6,935 nt of DNA from Candidatus Adiutrix sp. (GCA_031285975.1 JAITVE010000275.1:1-6935), one strand, 5' to 3'; positions 1 through 6,044 are shown, counted from the stretch's first letter. Translations and numbers: made by a program. Notes: a model not told the origin generated them from the letters alone.

Positions 1-609
1 CAGGTCGCGGCCCCAGAGCCCCAGGTGGATGCCGCAGAGCACCACCTCGCTCAGGCCCCGGGAGAGATAGGAACGGAGCCCGTCCAGCACCCGGTCAAGT
101 TCCAGGCTGCGGGAGGGCCCCCGCGACAGAGGCACGGCGCAGTAGGCGCAGAAGGCGGAGCAGCCGTCCTGAATTTTGTAGAAGGCGCGGGTGCGCTCGG
201 GGTTGGGCGCGCCGAAATCGGCGGCGGGCCCGCTGAGGGGGGCCACTTTCACGCCCCGGCCCTCGGGGCTGTCCAGGCGGCCCAGGTGCTCCACGAGGCG
301 GCTTTTTTCGCCCTGGCCCAGCACCAGGGTGACCAGGCCGGTATCGGCCAGCAAATCGGGGTTGGCCTGGGCCAGGCAGCCGGTGGCCACGATTTGGGCC
401 GTGGGGTTCAGCCGCTTGAGCCGCCGAATCAGGGCCAGGGCCTCCTGGTCGGCCTTGTGGGTCACGGTGCAGGTGTTGAGCACCACCAGGTCAACGCCCA
501 GGGCCTGCTCCGCCACCTGATAGCCCGCCTTGGCCAGGCTCTCGGCCAGGGAAGAAGATTCAAACTGGTTGACTTTGCAGCCAAGAGTCACCACCGCCGC
601 TTTTAACAT
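1..609 (-). CDS. mtaB: tRNA (N6-L-threonylcarbamoyladenosine(37)-C2)-methylthiotransferase MtaB, N-terminal part (runs off the left edge)
   Basis: Radical-SAM iron-sulfur enzyme that converts t6A to ms2t6A at position 37 of ANN-decoding tRNAs in the cytoplasm. Only the first 203 residues are present, roughly half of the usual 420-450. The start MLKAAVVTLGCKVNQFES is the MtaB form of the methylthiotransferase N-terminal domain. Its three cluster cysteines are Cys11, Cys47 (NTC) and Cys78 (TGC). The radical-SAM triad CxxxCxxC is Cys150, Cys154 and Cys157 in DGCSAFCAYC. A later CGIHLGLWGRDL matches the IHLGxxGxDL signature of MtaB rather than the GQNVNSY of MiaB. ATG at 609 is preceded by AAGGTG, which overlaps the TAA of the M99 gene, so only 10 bases separate the genes and translation is probably coupled. 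RimO or MiaB are less likely alternatives. The role is unrelated to the cell wall; it looks like a housekeeping gene at the end of the operon. Confidence 0.88.
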   Translation of the reverse strand, partial: MLKAAVVTLGCKVNQFESSSLAESLAKAGYQVAEQALGVDLVVLNTCTVTHKADQEALALIRRLKRLNPTAQIVATGCLAQANPDLLADTGLVTLVLGQGEKSRLVEHLGRLDSPEGRGVKVAPLSGPAADFGAPNPERTRAFYKIQDGCSAFCAYCAVPLSRGPSRSLELDRVLDGLRSYLSRGLSEVVLCGIHLGLWGRDL

Positions 610-619
610 GCCCGGCACC

Positions 620-2662
620 TTATCTGGGCGACCACATGACCTTGCCGGCCAGGGCGCTGCCGTTGAAAACGGCCAGGTTGGCGGCAAAGGTGGGCATGGA
701 CAGGGTTTGGGGCAGCTGCGAGCTAAAGCTTTTGCCGCCCAGGGTGTAGCGGGGGCTGGTCAGGGTGCGGCCGCCGTCCAGGGTGATTTTGGTCACGGTG
801 ACCGGGGTGCCGGGGGCGATGCTGATAACGCCGCCCAGCTTGAGGGTGCGGGTTTCGCCGTTGACTTCCAGGGTCACCTGGGCCAGCTTGGGCTTGACCA
901 GCCGCAGGGCGCAGCTGGCCAAAATGTCCTTGCCGCGCTCGGCGTTGATTTCGTACACCAAGCCCTTGCGCTGCACCGAGAAGGCGGACATCATGTCGCG
1001 GCCCGTGTCGGCGGTGAAGCCTTTGTCCTCGCCATCGTTTTTATACTGCTTGGACTGGGGCACAAAGCCCTTGAGGTTCATGACTATCCCGCCGAGCTTG
1101 CCCTCGCCGACCAGTTCCACCATTTTAACCTCAGCCCCCACCAGCACGTCCATTTCCTGGCCCACAGCCAATTCCACCCGCTGCCCGTCGATTTCGATGA
1201 CAAAGCCGGTGATTTTGGTCGGGAGCGAAGCAACAGGAGCCGAAGCCGCAGGCGGCGTGACCGTTTTGGGCGGAGCCGCAACCGGGGTTGTGGTCACGGC
1301 GGGCTCGCTGGCGGCATCCGGGCGGCTGATGGTGCCGCGCACCTGGCTGGTGGGCTCGGTGCTTACGGGGTCAGTGGCAACGGGGCCGGCGGGTCTGGGG
1401 GCCGTGACGGCGGGGTCAACAGCGGCCACGGTGGTCTTGCCGGGCGTGGGCACCTTGGGCGGGCGGGCCTTGGCCGTGCCCACCAGGCGGGGGCTGGCCC
1501 CGCTTTGATCCGGCGGCAGAAGGGCTATTTGGATGCGGCCGATTTTGCGGTCGTCCTTTTTCACCTCAATGGCGGTGGGCTTTTCGATGCGCAGGGGTTT
1601 GCGGATATCGTTCAGGCCGCCTAAGGCCAGCACGTCCACGGAGAGCCCACGGTCGTAGTTGGCCCCCACGTGCACCACTTCAATGGCATCCCCCGGGGCC
1701 ACCTGGAGGGTTTGGCCGTCGGCCACCGCGATGGGCAGGGTGTCGTTGACGGAGATGACGGCGTAACCCATTTCCGGCGGGTCAAGGGTGATGCGGGGCT
1801 GCTCTATTTCCACGCCGAAAATGTCCAGGAAGGCGTTGACAGCCAGGTTGTGCTGGTAAATCTTCATTTCCAGGCTGGGCAGGCTTTTGGAAGTTTCAAT
1901 GCCGAAGGCCGGGATGCCCACCTGGGTGAGGGCGTAATAGGTGGCGCTTTTCCGCTGCTCCTGGTAGCGGCTGTCGGTGGCCCCGGTGTTGGTGTTGAAG
2001 AAGTGGAATTTATACTTTTCCTCGTCGATTTCGAAGTTCACCCGCTCCACAACTTCCTGGGCGTATTCCCCCAGGGGGATGTTCTGGCCGGTCTTGGGGT
2101 TGACGAAAATTTCCGCGTCGGCAATGACGCACTGGCCGTAGCGGCTGGGGTTGGCCTGTTCGCTCTCCCAAGTGGGGCGGTAAAAGCCGGAGCCGTCGTG
2201 GAGGTTTAACAGTAGGTCGCTTTCGGCCATGAGGCCCTTGAGGACTTCCACAATGTGCTGGTCAGGGTCATGGCTCAGGTCGCCTTCGAATTTGCGGTTC
2301 ATGTCGCCGTCCGGCCCCCGGTGGGCCATGACCACGGATTTGAAGTTGGCGCGGGGCACCACAATGAGGTTGCCGCGCCGCAGGGCCAGGTCGGCGTAGA
2401 GGTCGGCGCTCATATAGCCGCCGGGCTCGTTGCCCTGAATGCCGCCCATAATCATGACCGTGGGGCCTTCCAGCCGCCCGAATATTTTGTAAACTTCGAT
2501 TTCCTGGGGGGTTCCGGCCCAGAAAACCAGGTGTTGGCGATCCGCCCTTGAGGCGGGAGCCGCCTGCGCCGCCCCGGCGGTCAAAGGCCAGGCCAGCAGA
2601 AGCAAGAGCGCCGGAATCCAGGCGCGGAGAGATGTGCGGAAATTGAACAAGTATTTCTCCAT
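620..2662 (-). CDS. M99-family zinc D,L-carboxypeptidase, Csd4/Pgp1-like, with enlarged C-terminus
   Basis: Predicted periplasmic peptidase that removes the terminal residue from murein tripeptide stems, as Helicobacter Csd4 and Campylobacter Pgp1 do to give helical shape. A signal peptide covers residues 1-34 (LLLLLAWPLTAGA). The catalytic domain spans about 45-285. Its first zinc motif, GGIQGNEPGG, has Gln76 where most M14 enzymes have His, then Glu79. The third ligand is His155 in LNLHDGSGF. Asn122-Arg123 (DMNRKF) is the M14-type substrate-binding pair, and Glu256 (FGIETSKS) is the probable catalytic base. The Gln-Glu-His site is the hallmark of Csd4. A beta-rich middle domain (about 290-384) is followed by a Pro/Ala/Thr-rich linker (390-482) and a further 200-residue beta-rich tail, giving 680 residues against about 440 in Csd4. 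I chose ATG at 2662 because it gives a compact signal peptide. GTG at 2701, overlapping the previous stop as GTGA, is possible and would add 13 residues. Family assignment is firm; substrate is inferred. Confidence 0.88.
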   Translation of the reverse strand: MEKYLFNFRTSLRAWIPALLLLLAWPLTAGAAQAAPASRADRQHLVFWAGTPQEIEVYKIFGRLEGPTVMIMGGIQGNEPGGYMSADLYADLALRRGNLIVVPRANFKSVVMAHRGPDGDMNRKFEGDLSHDPDQHIVEVLKGLMAESDLLLNLHDGSGFYRPTWESEQANPSRYGQCVIADAEIFVNPKTGQNIPLGEYAQEVVERVNFEIDEEKYKFHFFNTNTGATDSRYQEQRKSATYYALTQVGIPAFGIETSKSLPSLEMKIYQHNLAVNAFLDIFGVEIEQPRITLDPPEMGYAVISVNDTLPIAVADGQTLQVAPGDAIEVVHVGANYDRGLSVDVLALGGLNDIRKPLRIEKPTAIEVKKDDRKIGRIQIALLPPDQSGASPRLVGTAKARPPKVPTPGKTTVAAVDPAVTAPRPAGPVATDPVSTEPTSQVRGTISRPDAASEPAVTTTPVAAPPKTVTPPAASAPVASLPTKITGFVIEIDGQRVELAVGQEMDVLVGAEVKMVELVGEGKLGGIVMNLKGFVPQSKQYKNDGEDKGFTADTGRDMMSAFSVQRKGLVYEINAERGKDILASCALRLVKPKLAQVTLEVNGETRTLKLGGVISIAPGTPVTVTKITLDGGRTLTSPRYTLGGKSFSSQLPQTLSMPTFAANLAVFNGSALAGKVMWSPR
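1216..1495 (-). other. Pro/Ala/Thr-rich linker region of the M99 gene
   Basis: Low-complexity segment encoding about residues 390-482, full of Pro, Ala, Thr, Val and Ser (for example TTTPVAAPPKTVTPPAAS). It separates the catalytic and middle domains from an extra C-terminal beta-rich module. It looks like a flexible periplasmic tether. Confidence 0.75.
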
Positions 2663-2673
2663 GCCCCCGAGGG
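2635..2673. repeat. 39-base direct repeat, copy at the M99 gene start
   Basis: Identical to 3254-3292. It spans the ATG at 2662 and the codons for MEKYLFNFR. Weaker similarity continues through the preceding intergenic bases into the end of the upstream gene on one side and through the signal-peptide hydrophobic core on the other. It is one edge of the tandem duplication that created the upstream paralogue. Confidence 0.92.
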
Positions 2674-2676
2674 GGC
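2663..2676 (-). promoter_or_regulatory. GC hairpin abutting the M99 start codon
   Basis: GCCCCCTCGGGGGC lies directly before the ATG at 2662 on the minus strand and can pair with itself (five or six G-C pairs, tiny loop). It contains the only purine-rich stretch close to the ATG, so it may hide the ribosome site or force coupling with the previous gene. In the other repeat copy (3282-3295) one base change breaks the pairing. Confidence 0.4.
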
Positions 2677-2697
2677 CCAAACATATATCAACCGGCC

Positions 2698-3243
2698 TCA
2701 CTCGACCGGCCTGATTTTTTTCTTCAGCACTATGTGGCCGTCGCTCGATTTGGCCACGACCATCATTTCCAAAATGCGGTTATCGTCCAATGACGCTCCC
2801 AGCTTCTCCATCTGCATAAAGTCATCCAATGTCCATGGCGACAATGGCACCAGCCGTTGCAAATGCCCGGATATCTGCTTTGAATTGCGGATATTGTAGC
2901 CGGGGCCATTGTTAAAGTTAGCCTCCGGGGCATTGATATCAAACTGAGAGGCGGGCTGGAGCGCCAAACGGCCCTGTCCGTCATCAATGAGGAAAACCAT
3001 CAGCAGCCGCCCGGCGGCCTGACCACTGCTGGCTTCATTTTTTAAAGAAAAACGATAATTGCGCCCGGATACGCGCAAGTCCTCAATATGCAGTTTTTGC
3101 TCCGGCGGATTAGCGGGATTGGGAAACAGTGCGGCCCACTCATCCAAGGTGCTGACGGAATGAGCGGCGGCTTTGGAAGCCGCCGGTTCTGCCCCGGCAG
3201 TCAGTGGCCAGGTCAGCAAAAGGAGGAAGATTACAGCCAACAT
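2698..3243 (-). CDS. Secreted single-domain paralogue of the C-terminal domain of the upstream membrane protein; duplication chimera
   Basis: Function unknown. Residues 1-18 form a hydrophobic export signal (FLLLLTWPLTAGA), nearly the same as that of the downstream M99 carboxypeptidase. Residues about 28-180 match residues 138-270 of the neighbouring 271-residue membrane protein: STLDEWAALFPNP, then SGRN, then FNNGPGYNIRNSKQI and a VVLKKK-type C-terminus. About 20 extra residues (around SPWTLDDFMQMEKL) sit before the final strand. There is no membrane anchor or lipobox, so the product should be periplasmic. ATG at 3243 is used here, giving 181 residues; it has no clear ribosome site and no positive charge before the hydrophobic core. 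An in-frame TTG at 3300 would add 19 residues and an arginine. The start inherited from the M99 gene (ATG at 3281) is out of frame and meets a TAA after 16 codons. The gene may therefore be expressed by reinitiation, or may be decaying; the body itself is intact. Confidence 0.7.
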   Translation of the reverse strand: MLAVIFLLLLTWPLTAGAEPAASKAAAHSVSTLDEWAALFPNPANPPEQKLHIEDLRVSGRNYRFSLKNEASSGQAAGRLLMVFLIDDGQGRLALQPASQFDINAPEANFNNGPGYNIRNSKQISGHLQRLVPLSPWTLDDFMQMEKLGASLDDNRILEMMVVAKSSDGHIVLKKKIRPVE

Positions 3244-3253
3244 ACTAATATAT

Positions 3254-3292
3254 TGCGGAAATTGAACAAGTATTTCTCCATGCCCCCGAGGG
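3254..3292. repeat. 39-base direct repeat, copy at the start of the chimeric paralogue
   Basis: Identical to 2635-2673, 619 bases away. Here the ATG (3281-3279) opens only a 16-codon reading frame, MEKYLFNFRNILVCWL then TAA (3233-3231). That frame overlaps the ATG at 3243 of the intact paralogue in a different frame. Confidence 0.92.
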
Positions 3293-3306
3293 AGCCCCAA
3301 TATATA

Positions 3307-4122
3307 TCAGCCGACCGGCTTGACTTTTTTCTTCAAGACCACCCGGCCGCTGTTCGATTTGGCCACGACCATCATTTCCACAATGCGGCTTCCCGGCGGC
3401 ACATTATCCACCTGCCCGGCAATCTGCTTTGAATTGCGGATGTTGTAGCCGGGGCCATTGTTGAAGTTGGCTTCCGGGGAATTGATGTCAAACTGTGGGT
3501 CGGGCAGGAGCACCGAACTGCCCCGTTCGTCCTGCGCCAAAAAGACCATCAGCAGCCGCCCCTGATCCACTTTGCCGTCGTTGGATTCATTGACCAGTTG
3601 AAAGCTGAAATTGCGGCCTGAAATGCGAAGCTCTTCAATATTCAGCCTTTGCTCCGGCGGCGTGGAAGGGTTGGGAAACAGCGCGGCCCAGTCGTCCAGG
3701 GTGCTGACGGAAGCGGCGGCTTCGGGGGCCGTCAGGGTCGGCGGGCCCTCAGCCGGGGCCAGTTCGCCGCTGTCCGGGATGGTCACGTCCTCACCGCTCT
3801 GGGGGTCGGCCCGGTTCATGGCGTTCACGATTTTATTATAATCCAGCACTATCCGTGACTGGTAGGAAAACTCACTCTGAAGCCGGTGAAGTTCCTGGGC
3901 CGTGACGTGGTGTGTGGCCACCAGTTCTTCATGGTCAAAGTACAGCACAAAATATTTATTTATGACCACGACGGACACGGCGATGAAGATAATGGTGAAC
4001 AGCAGGGCGACAACGAGCATGACCGGCGAAACGGACAGGGTGGTCACCTCGCCCTTCGACTTCATAATCAACAGGTTCAAGCGCCCGGTTTGGGGGCTGA
4101 AACTTTTGCTTTTATCAGCCAT
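3307..4122 (-). CDS. Bitopic inner-membrane protein with coiled coil and unrecognised periplasmic domain
   Basis: I do not recognise this family. The 271 residues show a basic cytoplasmic N-terminus of about 33 residues (MADKSKSF to TTLSVSP). One strong membrane helix follows at about 34-55 (VMLVVALLFTIIFIAVSVVV). A Glu/His/Leu-rich heptad-like stretch at 63-103 probably forms a coiled coil. A Pro/Ala/Glu linker at 104-137 leads to a mostly beta domain at 138-270. The domain carries STLDDWAALFPNP, LRISGRNFSF, FNNGPGYNIRNSKQI and a lysine-rich end. The positive-inside rule puts the domain in the periplasm. ATG at 4122 is preceded by AAGGGGGAAAGGT, a good ribosome site. The gene sits between two peptidoglycan carboxypeptidases, and its domain is repeated in the next gene. 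This suggests a scaffold or regulator for wall-trimming enzymes, analogous in layout, not sequence, to the bitopic Csd5 of Helicobacter. That role is inference. Confidence 0.85.
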   Translation of the reverse strand: MADKSKSFSPQTGRLNLLIMKSKGEVTTLSVSPVMLVVALLFTIIFIAVSVVVINKYFVLYFDHEELVATHHVTAQELHRLQSEFSYQSRIVLDYNKIVNAMNRADPQSGEDVTIPDSGELAPAEGPPTLTAPEAAASVSTLDDWAALFPNPSTPPEQRLNIEELRISGRNFSFQLVNESNDGKVDQGRLLMVFLAQDERGSSVLLPDPQFDINSPEANFNNGPGYNIRNSKQIAGQVDNVPPGSRIVEMMVVAKSNSGRVVLKKKVKPVG

Positions 4123-4178
4123 ACCTTTCCCCCTTTTTTCGCGTTATGCAACCGTCGAGAAACAACCTGGGCATCTCC

Positions 4179-4240
4179 CTGACGGCCTTGCTCTTGCTTT
4201 TGCCGCCAACAATCCGGCAAAAGCAAGAGCGCCTTGTCAG
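4179..4240. repeat. Strong inverted repeat between the YkuD-family gene and the membrane-protein gene
   Basis: GCTCTTGCTTTTGCCG at 4190-4205 is the exact reverse complement of 4215-4230, with a nine-base loop. An outer five-base stem (CTGAC at 4179-4183 with GTCAG at 4236-4240) encloses an unequal internal loop. No run of T follows in either direction, so it does not look like a classic intrinsic terminator. It fills most of the 150-base gap and could act in RNA processing, partial termination or mRNA stability. Confidence 0.75.
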
Positions 4241-4272
4241 GAAAACGTCCAAGTTGTTTTTCGCCGGTGCCA

Positions 4273-5976
4273 TCATTGTGAACGGGCGTCTTTCCAGGTT
4301 TCGGCTGTAATTTTCCATCCCGCCTCCGTTCTTTTCAGGCTCAGGGTTTTGCGCCCCAAATCGCTCATGCTGTCGGACCGGTAATCCTGCCTGAAACTGA
4401 CTCTGGCTGTGTCGCCGTCCACCCGGACGTTGAAATCCGACAGCGCCACCTCTATGTTTTTGGCCCCCCGTATCAGCCCGCCCCGATATTCCTTAAAGGC
4501 CGCCAAGTCCAGATTCCGGGCCTGGTAATGGAACTCGGGATGATAGAAATCAAGGAAGCGGTCGGCGTCGCGCTGCCGCCAGGCCTCCGCCCACTGCTCA
4601 ACCTGGGTGATGAGCCCGGCCTTGACGGCCTCGGCTTCAGCGGTCTGGGCCGCCCGGGCTTCGGCTTTGGCCCGCGCCTCGGCTTCTTTCGCCGCTCTGG
4701 CTTCGGCGGCAGCCTGGGCTTTGGCCTCTTCAGCCGCCTGAGCTTCGGCCCGTGCCTGGGCTCGGGCTTCTTCCGCCGCCTGAGCCTCGGCTGCGGCCCG
4801 CGCTTGGGCTTCCGCCGCCGCTTTGGCCTGGGCTTCGGCTAACGCTTCTTCTTCGGCCCGGAGTTGGTCAGCCAGGGCCTGAGCCTGAATGCGCGCCTCT
4901 TCCCGGCGTTTGGCCTCGGCGGATTCCGCCGCCTGGGTTTCAGCCAGGGCCTTGGCCTCGGCCGCGAGCCTCTTTTCCTCGGCCTCGGCCTGCACCTGGG
5001 CCACGGTCAGCGGCGGGGTTTCGCGGGCCTTTTGTTTCTCAGCGGCGGTGAGCCACTTGGTGGTGCTGCGCTCCGGCGTATTGACGAACTCTTCCCCAAA
5101 AATTTTATACTGCCCGTCCACCTTATTAATATACAGCGTCTTCACGCCGATGGACACGAAGCTTGAGGAGCCCCGGTAGTCCTGCTCGAAAACGGCCGAG
5201 ATCACGTCGCGGTGGCGAAAGAGCCGCAAGTCCTTGATATCGACCTCGAGGGTCTTGTACTTCCGGGCCACGTTCTCTTTGTTGGTCATCCAGCCTTCGA
5301 AGCTGCGGCCGTCGGAGTTGACGAACTCGGGGGCGTACGCCGCCCGGTAGGCGTCATGATCTTTATTTATCCAGGCCTGCCGCCAGGCTTCAATGAAGGC
5401 CCGTATGTCCGCCGCCTCTTGTTTCAACTCGCTCAGCGGCTTCAAAGTCAGCGACTCATAGGTCAGCACGGGGGTATCAAATAGGCCGATAATTTCTTCC
5501 ATTTCGGCGATGTCGGCGTTTTCCAGCTCAATGCAGCCGTTGGAGTCATAATCCACCAGCGGTTTGTTGATGCCGTGAATCCAGATGCCGTAGCCGCCCC
5601 GGCCGAGTTTTTTATCCCAGAAATTGGGATAATTGGTGGGGTAGGCCAGGGTGCCGTAAATGGGCGATAGTTCGCGGGGCAACAGCTTTTGGTTGAAAAT
5701 GTAATAGCCGTTGGGGGTTTTTTTATCCCCTTCCACTAGCTTGTCGCCCAAATTCTCCCCGGTGGAGCAGGGCATGACCCGCTCCAGAGCCAGGTTGCCG
5801 CGCCCGTCATGGCTGTAGAGATAAAGCATCTGCTCGGCTTTATCCACCACCAGAATATGGCCGGGCTTGGGGCCGGGGTCCAGGATGGCGTCGGGCAGCA
5901 TAGTGTCATCAGCCGCCGAAGCGACGGCCGCGAACAGGTTCAACAAAATACCAAATAAAAACGAAAGCTTATTCAT
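4273..5976 (-). CDS. YkuD-fold L,D-carboxypeptidase/transpeptidase, Csd6/Pgp2-like, with two NTF2-like domains and a coiled-coil linker
   Basis: Predicted periplasmic cysteine enzyme acting on tetrapeptide stems of peptidoglycan. Residues 1-21 are a signal peptide (MNKLSFLFGILLNLFAAVASA). The YkuD domain spans about 38-180. Its active site is IWIHG (His134) and SNGCIELEN (Cys148), the spacing and context of Csd6/Pgp2 and YafK-type enzymes rather than the SxGCIR of classical cross-linking LdtA-E proteins. An NTF2-like domain at about 187-300 (AWRQAWINKDHDAY, APEF, EQDYRGSSS) matches the YkuD-NTF2 arrangement of Csd6 and Pgp2. An Ala/Glu/Arg/Lys-rich helix at about 325-452 resembles TolA domain II. 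A second NTF2-like domain at about 455-563 (AEAWRQRDADRF, HPEF, RQDYRSDS) follows. ATG at 5976 gives a clean signal peptide; in-frame TTG at 5994 would add six residues. Tetrapeptide-to-tripeptide trimming is expected by homology; transpeptidation cannot be excluded. Confidence 0.88.
   Translation of the reverse strand: MNKLSFLFGILLNLFAAVASAADDTMLPDAILDPGPKPGHILVVDKAEQMLYLYSHDGRGNLALERVMPCSTGENLGDKLVEGDKKTPNGYYIFNQKLLPRELSPIYGTLAYPTNYPNFWDKKLGRGGYGIWIHGINKPLVDYDSNGCIELENADIAEMEEIIGLFDTPVLTYESLTLKPLSELKQEAADIRAFIEAWRQAWINKDHDAYRAAYAPEFVNSDGRSFEGWMTNKENVARKYKTLEVDIKDLRLFRHRDVISAVFEQDYRGSSSFVSIGVKTLYINKVDGQYKIFGEEFVNTPERSTTKWLTAAEKQKARETPPLTVAQVQAEAEEKRLAAEAKALAETQAAESAEAKRREEARIQAQALADQLRAEEEALAEAQAKAAAEAQARAAAEAQAAEEARAQARAEAQAAEEAKAQAAAEARAAKEAEARAKAEARAAQTAEAEAVKAGLITQVEQWAEAWRQRDADRFLDFYHPEFHYQARNLDLAAFKEYRGGLIRGAKNIEVALSDFNVRVDGDTARVSFRQDYRSDSMSDLGRKTLSLKRTEAGWKITAETWKDARSQ
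4620..5010 (-). repeat. Degenerate repeats encoding the Ala/Glu coiled coil
   Basis: Coding stretch within the YkuD-family gene with repeated GCC/GCG, GAG/GAA and CAG codons. It yields variants of AEAQAAEEARAQ over about 125 residues. It resembles the long alpha-helix of TolA and probably holds the C-terminal NTF2-like domain far from the catalytic domain. The DNA is prone to slippage, so length variation between strains is likely. Confidence 0.7.
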
Positions 5977-6044
5977 TATTACCAAAGAGTACAAGAGTTT
6001 TGTGGACGGAAGCCCGGAAGGCGCTCCCGGCCGGGGTCAAAATT

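Noticed and set aside
530..1624. Long plus-strand open frame (364 codons) opposite the M99 gene
   Set aside because: It is Gly/Ala/His-rich low-complexity sequence with no domain, typical of the antisense of a GC-rich gene, and it overlaps strong minus-strand homology.
2635..3292. Direct repeats as insertion-sequence or integration-site ends
   Set aside because: No transposase or integrase lies between them, and the intervening DNA is fully explained as a duplicated stretch of the neighbouring genes.
4115..4318. Minus-strand 67-codon frame spanning the gap between the YkuD-family and membrane-protein genes
   Set aside because: It overlaps the second NTF2-like domain out of frame, runs through the hairpin and ends inside the next start codon. 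The product is basic with no recognisable feature and its ATG has no convincing ribosome site.
3902..4384. Plus-strand 160-codon frame
   Set aside because: It lies antisense to the membrane helix and coiled coil of the 4122-3307 gene and shows no family resemblance.
4528..4842. Plus-strand Gly/Leu/Phe-rich frame resembling a repetitive protein
   Set aside because: It is the antisense of the Ala/Glu coiled-coil codons, which explains its repetitive look.
4273..5976. Classical cross-linking L,D-transpeptidase (LdtA-E type)
   Set aside because: The active-site context SNGCIELEN lacks the Arg after Cys-Ile typical of that group, and the YkuD-NTF2 arrangement matches Csd6/Pgp2 better; transpeptidation is still not excluded.
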